From assembly GCA_009839535.1 (NCBI GenBank), contig VXPN01000141.1, positions 1 to 8,120 of the forward strand: 8,120 nucleotides of DNA. The letters run 5' to 3'. Under the pieces are notes generated by a model. It searched no databases. It was not told the DNA's origin and saw only the letters and a program-made list of their open reading frames with translations. Source of the DNA: Boseongicola sp. SB0662_bin_57 (lineage in GTDB: Bacteria > Pseudomonadota > Alphaproteobacteria > Rhodobacterales > Rhodobacteraceae). Of this stretch, positions 1 to 5,552 are shown piece after piece (the first letter of the stretch is position 1; every line of letters begins with the position of its first letter). The position numbers and the translations under genes are program-made.

Positions 1-1
1 G

Positions 2-121
2 CACCGAGGCGAAGAGGCAACGGACGAGGTCATGGACGGTCCCCATTCGGTCATTTTCGACGAGGCCGAGAACCGCCTTCATGTCCAAAAGGCCATCATG
101 CGCTGGTGCCTCGACTTGTAG
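2..121 (+). CDS. C-terminal end of a probable alpha/beta hydrolase (partial, start outside window)
   Basis: Only the last 39 codons and a TAG stop (119-121) are visible. The reading is open from the left edge. The tail contains a Gly-Pro-His-Ser motif followed by an acidic stretch (IFDEAENR) and an amphipathic helix ending in ...IMRWCLDL. This pattern fits the end of alpha/beta hydrolases, where the catalytic His sits in a short loop before the last helix. The His of GPHS (about residue 15 of the visible part) is the candidate catalytic residue; that is inference from the layout. The gene converges on the exopolyphosphatase-type gene, with 88 bases between the two stop codons and no clear hairpin-plus-T-run terminator. 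It could instead be the tail of another small enzyme or a hypothetical protein. The reading frame is fairly secure, the family less so. Confidence 0.5.
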   Translation, partial: HRGEEATDEVMDGPHSVIFDEAENRLHVQKAIMRWCLDL

Positions 122-209
122 GAGTCGCATCTGGACAGTTTCCCTGCGCGGCCGGCGCCTGTCGCCCGACCGACGGCAGTTGTGTGGACGTGACTTGATG
201 CGTTGCGAT

Positions 210-1757
210 TCAGCGGCCCTTGACCACGACCGTCACGCCGCCAAGGGCGCTGGCCAGGGAGTTCAGGCGGGCCTCGGCGACCTCGCCGTACAGGTCGCGC
301 GTGCCCGGCGCCAAGCGCAGTTCCAGGCACTTGCGCTTCGGATAGTACCTGAGCGCCCCCATCTTGTCGTCTTCGGACGCAGTGAGCATCGCGCCGAATC
401 TCAGGGCCTTTCCGAGAATTTCGGCCCATCGCAGGTCAGTCTCTTCCACCAGGTCGAGCAGGTCCCGAAAGGGAGAGTCCGCGCGACTGTTCTTGTAGCG
501 ATGCAACAGCGCGACACCCAGGAACACGCGCTCCTGATGGGTCATGCCCCCGAAATTTGCGCGCGTGACCTCTTCGAAGGAGACTTCGTGACGATAGTCG
601 GGATGGGCACGCCAGCTTACGTCATGCAAAAGGCATGCGGCCTTGATGAGGCGCTTGTCTGGGGCGCCGCGTCCCGAGAACAGCGGCAGCACGAAGTCAT
701 AGAGTCGCCGGCCGAATCCCGGCATCCGTGCGTCCTTGGCTTCGTGGAAGCGGCAGGCCTCGATCAGCGGATCCCGGTCGCGAATCTCCTGCGGCATCTG
801 TTCATAGAGCATTCCCTCGCGTATGCCGTAGCTGGAGATGGCGATGTCGTAGGGCTTGAATTCGCGTACAAGATGTTTCAGGAGCTGTGCCGCGAGCGGC
901 AGCAGTTCCATGCGGCCTTCGCCCAACCTGACGCGTACTCGCAGTTCCTCCAGATCGCTTTCCTCGATGAACTCGATCGTCCTGTAGACCGCTTTGCGGC
1001 TCATCCGGTATTCGTGCAGTGCAGCCAGCGGATAGCCTCGCCTGTCCATGTCGATGCGCGCGATCGCCCGCCAGGATCCGCCGACCAGGAAAAGCCGGTC
1101 ACGCTGCGGTCCCATGGACTCGGCAAGCGCGCCTACTTGTTGCTTCAAAAACCTGCTCAGCCCCTTCTTGCCGCCCTTCACGACTCGCAGGCGCTGGGGG
1201 CCGAGTTGCGAAGAAAGCCTTCTTCCGACCACCCCGTCTCGCAGTTCCGCCAGTTCCATGGATGCGCCGCCAAGGTCGCAGGCCAGGCCGTACGCCCCGG
1301 GCCAGCCGAGAAGGACGCCCTGCGCCGAGAGCCGTGCCTCCTCTTCGCCGGCAATCACCCAGAGCTTGAGACCGGTCTCGCGAAGGACCTCATCGCAGAA
1401 CTCGGGTCCGTCCTCTGCTTCGCGCACGGCGGCGGTGGCCACGGCCGTCAAAGGCTCCAGGCCCATTGCCTCGGCGAGGCCCTGGAAGCGCCGCAGGGCC
1501 GCCATCGCCCGGATCCGCCCCTTGGGGCTGAGGCAGCCGGTTTCGGCCAGGCCGGTGCCAAGACCTGCCATGACCTTTTCGTTGAAGAAATACGCAGGAG
1601 ACCGGGCTGCACCGTCAAACACGACCATGCGGACCGAGTTCGAACCGACGTCGACGACACCTACGCGGCTCAGTGCCAGTGCCGAGGGATCATCGAACAA
1701 CGGACGCCCGAACGGTCCCCAGTCTTCGGCGCCTGTGGCTCCGCCGCTTCCGTCCAT
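210..1757 (-). CDS. ppx: Ppx/GppA family phosphatase (exopolyphosphatase / pppGpp phosphohydrolase type)
   Basis: This 515-aa cytoplasmic enzyme belongs to the ASKHA-fold Ppx/GppA family, which removes terminal phosphate from polyphosphate or pppGpp. Seen in the sequence: phosphate-1 motif VGVVDVGSNSVRMVVFDG at residues 32-49, GEEEARLSAQG at 137-147 with the catalytic-type Glu, phosphate-2 motif CDLGGASMEL at 160-169, LVGGSWRAIARID at 224-236, and ISSYGIREGMLY near 307-318. A C-terminal HD-like region follows, with LLHDVSWRAHPDYRHE at 376-391. The length is normal for family members with this C-terminal domain. The ATG is supported by GAGGAG six bases upstream on the minus strand. The roughly 30 residues before the first motif, including a WGPFGRPLF segment, resemble alphaproteobacterial members as I recall them. 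Which substrate dominates cannot be decided from sequence. The gene is transcribed alone in this window, away from the toxin-antitoxin region. Confidence 0.93.
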   Translation of the reverse strand: MDGSGGATGAEDWGPFGRPLFDDPSALALSRVGVVDVGSNSVRMVVFDGAARSPAYFFNEKVMAGLGTGLAETGCLSPKGRIRAMAALRRFQGLAEAMGLEPLTAVATAAVREAEDGPEFCDEVLRETGLKLWVIAGEEEARLSAQGVLLGWPGAYGLACDLGGASMELAELRDGVVGRRLSSQLGPQRLRVVKGGKKGLSRFLKQQVGALAESMGPQRDRLFLVGGSWRAIARIDMDRRGYPLAALHEYRMSRKAVYRTIEFIEESDLEELRVRVRLGEGRMELLPLAAQLLKHLVREFKPYDIAISSYGIREGMLYEQMPQEIRDRDPLIEACRFHEAKDARMPGFGRRLYDFVLPLFSGRGAPDKRLIKAACLLHDVSWRAHPDYRHEVSFEEVTRANFGGMTHQERVFLGVALLHRYKNSRADSPFRDLLDLVEETDLRWAEILGKALRFGAMLTASEDDKMGALRYYPKRKCLELRLAPGTRDLYGEVAEARLNSLASALGGVTVVVKGR

Positions 1758-2073
1758 GCCCGTCTCCTCGTTGCCGAGGGAGAATGTAGCGGTGCGGAGT
1801 GTCGGGTCAACGCCTGTCGGGCGGGCCGCCCAGGAACTGTTGAACGCTTGGCAGGTGCGGGACAGGTCGTCTCCAACTGCGTGAAGTTGAATTCGCCCGT
1901 TGGCACTGGCTCAAGAATGCGCTGGCGACCAGCAAGCGCCCCATCGTTTCCGGCGGGGCGTTGGGCAATCCGTACCCAGGGATGCTGCAGGTCTTTCAGG
2001 AAGTTGCCTTTTCTTGGTCGTTCATCGGACGGCCAGTTCGTGTGTAGAGGCCACCGGATCCCACCACTCCCTC
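1758..2073. other. Intergenic stretch without an intact gene
   Basis: About 315 bases lie between the divergent start of the Ppx/GppA gene and the toxin-antitoxin promoter region. The first 15 bases hold the minus-strand ribosome site (GAGGAG). I see no tRNA, no terminator with a T-run and no intact gene. One plus-strand frame from about 1844 to 2047 reads like the end of a real protein and is listed separately. Longer readings through this stretch are continuations of the antisense shadow of the phosphatase gene. Confidence 0.6.
1844..2047 (+). pseudogene. Possible C-terminal remnant of an unidentified gene
   Basis: In the frame ending at TAG (2045-2047), the translation from about 1888 onward includes REVEFARWHWLKNALA, then KRPIVSGGALGNPYPG and QEVAFSWSFIGRPVRV. 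The composition is protein-like, with alternating helix-forming and turn residues, unlike the Arg/Pro/Ser-rich shadow frames around it. There is no in-frame ATG, and a TGA at 1841-1843 closes the frame upstream, so if real it is a decapitated fragment. The arrangement of an Arg-Trp helix, a Pro-Ile-Val turn, an Asn-Pro and a terminal GRPV faintly recalls small phage-related proteins such as P27-type terminase small subunits, but I cannot assign a family. It could be a chance open frame. Confidence 0.25.
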
Positions 2074-2079
2074 TTGACA
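2074..2079 (+). promoter_or_regulatory. Consensus -35 element of the probable toxin-antitoxin promoter
   Basis: A perfect TTGACA lies 48 bases upstream of the toxin ATG. The palindrome at 2092-2112 begins 12 bases after it, so it covers the place where a -10 would fall. No good TATAAT-like hexamer is visible at the standard 16-18 base spacing; the best matches there are poor (TACCTG/ACCTGA). The -35 is therefore plausible by sequence and position, while the -10 is unresolved. Confidence 0.5.
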
Positions 2080-2091
2080 AGGCGACAGATA

Positions 2092-2112
2092 TCGTTACCT
2101 GACAGGTAACGA
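2092..2112. promoter_or_regulatory. Palindromic operator of the toxin-antitoxin operon
   Basis: Arms TCGTTACCT (2092-2100) and AGGTAACGA (2104-2112) are perfect inverted complements of 9 bases each, separated by GAC. AT-rich ATAT/AATAT flanks extend the symmetry with one bulged base. The element lies between the -35 and the toxin start, ending 15 bases before the ATG. Antitoxins with HigA-type helix-turn-helix domains typically bind such palindromes in their own promoter and repress it. The downstream antitoxin carries exactly this domain, so it is the expected ligand (inference). Confidence 0.75.
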
Positions 2113-2127
2113 ATATGGCAGATTCTT

Positions 2128-2463
2128 ATGGAAATCGCCTTCCGGACCCGCAAGCTCGAAAAGGCCTTCAATTCGGAGAATGCTCTGCAGAAGACCTATG
2201 GAGCGAAGATGGCGAGAGTCATGATGACGCGGATGGCTGTGCTCAGGTCGGCACGCAGTTTGGTACTGGTGCCAACTACGCCACCGGATAGGCGGCATCA
2301 ACTAAGCGGAGATCGGCGTGAGCAGTTCGCTGTGGATCTCGTCCAGCCATACCGGCTTGCGTTTGAAGCCAACCACGAACCGATTCCGCGTAAGGAAGAT
2401 GGCGGGATAGACACAGAGCGGGTGACGTCGATCACAATTCTCGATGTGGTCGACTATCATTGA
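2128..2463 (+). CDS. RelE/ParE-superfamily (HigB-like) toxin
   Basis: This 111-aa protein matches the compact RelE/HigB-type toxin family, most of whose characterised members are ribosome-dependent mRNA endonucleases in the cytoplasm. Seen: an N-terminal helix region (MEIAFRTRKLEKAFNSE, then KTYGAKMARVMMTRMAVLRSA, about 1-43), then the characteristic core RRHQLSGDRREQFAVDLVQP at 55-74 leading into YRLAFE (75-80), and a C-terminal beta strand ending VTSITILDVVDYH. The length is normal for the family. The ATG at 2128 preserves the usual short N-terminus but has no strong Shine-Dalgarno sequence, so toxin synthesis is probably kept weaker than that of the antitoxin. The stop (2461-2463) sits 14 bases before the antitoxin ATG, giving a toxin-first bicistronic order as in hig loci. 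Ribosome dependence and cleavage specificity are not readable from the sequence. Confidence 0.85.
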   Translation: MEIAFRTRKLEKAFNSENALQKTYGAKMARVMMTRMAVLRSARSLVLVPTTPPDRRHQLSGDRREQFAVDLVQPYRLAFEANHEPIPRKEDGGIDTERVTSITILDVVDYH

Positions 2464-2464
2464 C

Positions 2465-2473
2465 GGAGGAGGG
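2465..2473 (+). promoter_or_regulatory. Strong ribosome binding site deciding the antitoxin start
   Basis: GGAGGAGGG ends four bases before the ATG at 2478. It is almost a perfect complement to the 16S rRNA tail and selects ATG 2478 over the in-frame TTG at 2460, which lies upstream of this site. The toxin ATG has no comparable sequence, so the pair looks tuned to make more antitoxin than toxin from one mRNA. Confidence 0.8.
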
Positions 2474-2477
2474 ACAG

Positions 2478-3563
2478 ATGGCGACAGCGACCAACCAATA
2501 CAGCCCGGACTATGCGATCCCGCCCGGATGGGTTCTTGAGGAGCGTCTCGAGGTCGAGGGGATTTCACATGCAGAATTCGCGCGTCGATGTGGCCGTTCC
2601 CCAAAGCTGGTCAGCGAGATCATTTCGGGCAAGGCGCCGCTCGAACCGGGCACTGCACTGCAATTCGAAAAAGTGCTTGGCATCGATGCCAGCATCTGGC
2701 TCGGGATCGAGTCCAGCTATCGGCTTCACCGGGCCCGGGAGGCCGAAGCTGGTGAGGCCGCTGCTGCGGCAGAATGGGTCAAGGCCTTCCCCATCCGGGA
2801 CTTGGTGAAGCGAGGCTGCTTCCCGCGTCCGGAATCCGATGTCGACACCGTATCGAAGTTGCTTGCGTTCTTCCGTGTGGGTTCAGTTGATGCTTGGACT
2901 GCTCGTTACGGCCTCGCCAATGTTGCCTATCGCCACTCGCAGACCTTCAAGAGCGATGAGGCCGCACTGGCGACGTGGCTCCGTCTCGGTGAAGTCGAGG
3001 CCGAACAACAGGATTGCGCGGACTACAGCGAAAGCCGGTTCAGGCACGCGGTGCGGACCATCCGCGGTCTGACGCGTGAGGAGATCGGTGAGGCTTTGCA
3101 GCAGACCGCAAAGCTGTGCAACGAGGCCGGCGTTGCACTGGCGTTGGTGCAGCCGTTGCCAAAAACCGCGCTCAGCGGTGCGGCCTGGTGGCTATCCCCG
3201 AGGAAGGCTGTCATCCAGTTGACTGCCCGACACAAGACGGATGACCATCTGTGGTTCAGCTTCTTCCATGAGGCGGCGCATGTCCTGCTTCACAGCAAGA
3301 AAGGGATTTTTGTCGACGAAGCCAACGGAAACGGAGCCGAGCTTGAAGCGGAGGCCAATGCATGGGCATCCAACACGCTGATTCCCCCGCGTGCGTGGCA
3401 ACAGTTTGTCGGGACTTCACCACGCAGTGCGCATGTCGTCAGCGCATTCGCCGAGAAAGAGGGCATAGCCCCTGGCATTGTCGTTGGCATGCTCCAGCAT
3501 AAAGGACTCCTTCCCTGGACACATTTGAACGCTCTCAAAGTTCGGTTGGCTTGGAAGTCATAA
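2478..3563 (+). CDS. HigA-like antitoxin fused to an ImmA/IrrE (COG2856) metallopeptidase domain
   Basis: This 361-aa protein has two recognisable parts. Residues about 15-83 form a HigA/XRE-type helix-turn-helix (IPPGWVLEERLEVEGISHAE, then FARRCGRSPKLVSEIISGK and TALQFEKVLGIDASIWLGIE), the DNA-binding fold of HigA antitoxins. Residues about 205-310 form an ImmA/IrrE zinc-peptidase domain with FFHEAAHVLLH at 262-272 (zinc-ligand HEXXH at 264-268), followed by ELEAEANAWASNTLIPP at 288-304, which supplies the third Glu ligand (E290 or E292). A roughly 100-residue linker joins them. Plain HigA antitoxins are about 100 aa, so this one is more than three times longer. ImmA-type domains cleave repressors in mobile elements. 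Here the domain could cleave the antitoxin itself, a partner repressor, or nothing. It follows the toxin by 14 bases and should repress the operon through the palindrome at 2092-2112. Architecture is well supported; the peptidase's role is inference. Confidence 0.88.
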   Translation: MATATNQYSPDYAIPPGWVLEERLEVEGISHAEFARRCGRSPKLVSEIISGKAPLEPGTALQFEKVLGIDASIWLGIESSYRLHRAREAEAGEAAAAAEWVKAFPIRDLVKRGCFPRPESDVDTVSKLLAFFRVGSVDAWTARYGLANVAYRHSQTFKSDEAALATWLRLGEVEAEQQDCADYSESRFRHAVRTIRGLTREEIGEALQQTAKLCNEAGVALALVQPLPKTALSGAAWWLSPRKAVIQLTARHKTDDHLWFSFFHEAAHVLLHSKKGIFVDEANGNGAELEAEANAWASNTLIPPRAWQQFVGTSPRSAHVVSAFAEKEGIAPGIVVGMLQHKGLLPWTHLNALKVRLAWKS

Positions 3564-3702
3564 AGATCGAATCAAAATACCATATGTTGACGCAATTCTG
3601 CACTCTTTGCGTAATTTCAGCAATATATAGTGCGTGAGCATGGATTGTGGGTCAGGCTCTTCGACGTTGCGTCCGACAAAGCGGTAGGCAAGAGACCGCT
3701 CC
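3564..3702. other. AT-rich intergenic segment downstream of the antitoxin
   Basis: The first 80 or so bases are clearly more AT-rich than the surrounding DNA. They hold a possible promoter: TTGACG at 3587-3592 and CGTAAT at 3610-3615 with a 17-base spacer. A short inverted repeat (AGCGGT / ACCGCT, about 3680-3700) has no T-run, so it does not look like an intrinsic terminator. The segment leads directly into the decayed nuclease gene start and may be that gene's old promoter. Any activity is inference. Confidence 0.35.
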
Positions 3703-4230
3703 ATGTTTGACAACAACGGAATCATGCAGTTCAGCGCGACCGGCCTGGCAGACCATTTGAACTGCATTCATCTCACCCAACTGAACACCGAGGTGGCGAG
3801 AGGCGCCCGCGGATAACCAATGAGCTGGGATCCGCTGCGCGAATTTCTCCGCAAGCGGGGCGACTTGCATGAAGGTAGATGTCGCAATGCTGCCCGTAGG
3901 GCGCGGGCGGCGAGGAGCCTCCGACAAGGAGCAGCGGTCCGCCGCCTTGCTGGTACGGACAGCCGAAGACATGCTTTCATATACCATGAACGCGAAAGCG
4001 GGACGCCGTATAACTGGCGTCCCGACGTGGACCGAGAGCCGACCATGCTGCCGGAGCCTCCAACGCGTGGCGTCTGAAACCGTGCAGTGCGCTCAAGGCT
4101 TCCTTGCGATGCTCCGCGCTCTCTCCGATGAAGGCCGCTGGAACGGCGGGATCAAAGTGCCGAGGAACGCGCGGATGCTTGCCATATGCGGGGCTGGTCC
4201 TGCGAGGGCCCGCTGTCAGTGCCTGCCACG
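3703..4230 (+). pseudogene. Decayed TM0106-like RecB-family nuclease gene (N-terminal part)
   Basis: From ATG 3703, or the in-frame ATG at 3724, the frame reads MQFSATGLADHLNCIHLTQL then NTEVARGARG. This resembles the N-terminus of TM0106-family RecB-like putative nucleases (SATDLVNHLxCRHLTxLDLxVARG). A TAA at 3814-3816 interrupts it. The same frame then resumes with SWDPLREFLRKRGDLHEG (3823-3876), which matches the family's following WxDPxLxxLxxRGxxHE segment, so this is a nonsense codon inside one former gene. Beyond about 3880 the likeness continues only weakly and in other frames: DKEQRSAALLV, then LSDEGRWNGGIKVPR at 4121-4165, recalling the family's GRWxGRxDVLRR motif. That implies frameshifts. 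Nothing resembling the catalytic C-terminal half is present. The N-terminal part is reasonably supported; the boundary at 4230 is approximate. Confidence 0.6.
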
Positions 4231-4234
4231 GTTC

Positions 4235-4257
4235 GCGTCAATGTCAATACTTGACGC
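4235..4257. promoter_or_regulatory. Operator-like inverted repeat upstream of the catabolic cluster
   Basis: GCGTCAA (4235-4241) and TTGACGC (4251-4257) are perfect 7-base inverted complements 9 bases apart. Nested inside is a second palindrome, GTCAA-TAC-TTGAC (4243-4255), and GTCAAT is tandemly repeated at 4237-4248. The right arm contains TTGACG (4251-4256), which could serve as a -35 with TGATAT (4274-4279) as a weak -10 after 17 bases. A regulator binding here would block that promoter. It lies 85 bases before the first gene of the cluster, as expected for a substrate-responsive repressor or activator that is not itself in the window. Confidence 0.5.
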
Positions 4258-4342
4258 TGGATTTGGAAATCGTTGATATCTCGAAGACTTGGTTCGATTC
4301 CACGCGTTGTCGCTGAGTGTCGCGGTTGAGTTGAGGTCCTGA

Positions 4343-5485
4343 ATGTCGGAAGTGATCAATTACGGAATTGTCGGCTGCGGAATGATGGGGCAGGAGCATG
4401 CGCGCAACATCGCGCTGCTGCCGGATGCCCGGGTTTCGGCAGTGTTCGAGCCGGATGCACAGATGGCAGATGCGGCACGGGCGGCCGTTCCCACGGCGCG
4501 CATGCATGGATCGCTGGCCGACTTTCTTGCCGACCCAGGGATTGACTGCCTGGTGATCGCCTCACCCAACCATCTCCACGCTGCCCAGTTCGAAGCGATC
4601 GCGTGCACGCGCCCGCTGCCACTGCTGATCGAAAAGCCGCTCTATACCCGTGCAACCGATGCGACGCGGATTCTGGGCCTTGCCGCCGATTATCCCGCGC
4701 CGGTCTGGGTCGGCATGGAATATCGCTACATGCCGCCCATCAAGTCGTTCATCGAAGAGGTTGCCGACGCCACCGGCGGTCCGACGATGCTTACAATTCG
4801 CGAGCACCGGTTTCCGTTCCTGCACAAGGTCGGAGACTGGAACAGGTTCAATCGCAACACGGGCGGAACGCTTGTCGAGAAGTGCTGCCATTTCTTCGAC
4901 CTGATGCGGCACATCCTTGGAGGGGAGCCCGAACGCGTCATGGCCTCGGCCGGACAGGACGTCAATCACCTGAACGAGGACTACGGCGGCGAAACGCCCG
5001 ACATCTGGGATGGCGCCTATGTCATCGTCGAATTTGACAACGGCTGTCGCGCGATGCTCGAGCTCTGCATGTATGCGGAAGGCTCAGACTACCAGGAAGA
5101 GCTGACGGCGGTCGGGCCGAAGGGCAAGATAGAGGCACGCGTGCCGGGTCCGCTCCGGTTCTGGCCCGAGCATCTGGGGTTCCCGCCCCGGCCGCAGGTG
5201 GTGGTCTCGCCCCGCGAGCCAAAGGGTCCGCGGTCGGTCGACATTCCGATCGATCCGGAACTGCAGGCCATCGGCGACCACAATGGCGCGACATACTACC
5301 AGCATGTGCGATTCCTTGAAATGTTGAGGAGCGGCGGCGTGCCGGAGGTCGGGCTGCTTGACGGTGCCTGCGCAGTCGAGATGGGCCTTGCTGCACAAGA
5401 GGCCGCCGCGAAGGGCAAGGTCGTGCATGTGCGCGCCGTGACGCTGACAGAACAGGACGTGTCGCGAAAGGGCGCGACCGCATAG
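4343..5485 (+). CDS. Gfo/Idh/MocA family NAD(P)-dependent oxidoreductase
   Basis: This 380-aa cytoplasmic dehydrogenase of the Gfo/Idh/MocA superfamily interconverts hydroxyl and keto groups, usually on sugars, inositols or related polyols. Seen: the Rossmann motif NYGIVGCGMMGQEHARNI at 6-23, VIASPNHLHAAQ at 71-82, the hallmark EKP at 97-99 in LIEKPL, and a substrate-domain segment NTGGTLVEKCCHFFDLMRH at 172-190 with the conserved H183/D186 pair. GGTL is followed by EK, where many members have DxG. Length is normal. The ATG at 4343 is preceded by TTGAGG about 8 bases upstream. It is first in a co-directional cluster with the Rieske oxygenase, 67 bases before that gene's ATG. Its substrate is unknown; context suggests an intermediate of methylated-amine breakdown or a hydroxylated amine. 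A true sugar/inositol dehydrogenase is the alternative. Confidence 0.9.
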   Translation: MSEVINYGIVGCGMMGQEHARNIALLPDARVSAVFEPDAQMADAARAAVPTARMHGSLADFLADPGIDCLVIASPNHLHAAQFEAIACTRPLPLLIEKPLYTRATDATRILGLAADYPAPVWVGMEYRYMPPIKSFIEEVADATGGPTMLTIREHRFPFLHKVGDWNRFNRNTGGTLVEKCCHFFDLMRHILGGEPERVMASAGQDVNHLNEDYGGETPDIWDGAYVIVEFDNGCRAMLELCMYAEGSDYQEELTAVGPKGKIEARVPGPLRFWPEHLGFPPRPQVVVSPREPKGPRSVDIPIDPELQAIGDHNGATYYQHVRFLEMLRSGGVPEVGLLDGACAVEMGLAAQEAAAKGKVVHVRAVTLTEQDVSRKGATA

Positions 5486-5552
5486 CGGCGGTTGCCGATC
5501 CTTGCCCGGTTCCTCTGGAGCGACTTGCGCAACGTCCATTGGAGTGGCTGAC

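Noticed and set aside
125..205. GC-rich near-palindrome between the convergent hydrolase and phosphatase genes as a terminator
   Set aside because: The possible stem (GCGC with GCGC around a GGCCG loop) is only four pairs and no T-run follows on either strand.
81..2102. A 673-codon open frame on the plus strand
   Set aside because: It is the antisense shadow of the Ppx/GppA gene in GC-rich DNA. Its translation is low-complexity in Arg, Ala, His and Gln, has no family motif, and it would cover a gene with clear conserved motifs on the other strand.
2460..2477. In-frame TTG start for the antitoxin overlapping the toxin stop
   Set aside because: It lies upstream of the strong GGAGGAGGG site, which points to ATG 2478 four bases later; the extra six residues would be encoded by the ribosome site itself.
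3652..4046. Minus-strand open frames across the nuclease remnant
   Set aside because: They oppose a frame with recognisable family sequence, have Arg/Ser/Ala-rich composition and lack ribosome sites.
4286..4310. tRNA T-arm-like sequence GGTTCGATTCC, suggesting a tRNA end or attachment site
   Set aside because: The flanking 5-base stem has a mismatch, and I could not find matching D-arm, anticodon arm or acceptor sequences upstream, nor an integrase. It is most likely chance, though it does fall near the right edge of the accessory segment.
5502..5552. Upstream ATG that would extend the Rieske oxygenase by 17 residues
   Set aside because: The added stretch is unlike family N-termini, and the GGAG site sits at the correct distance from ATG 5553.
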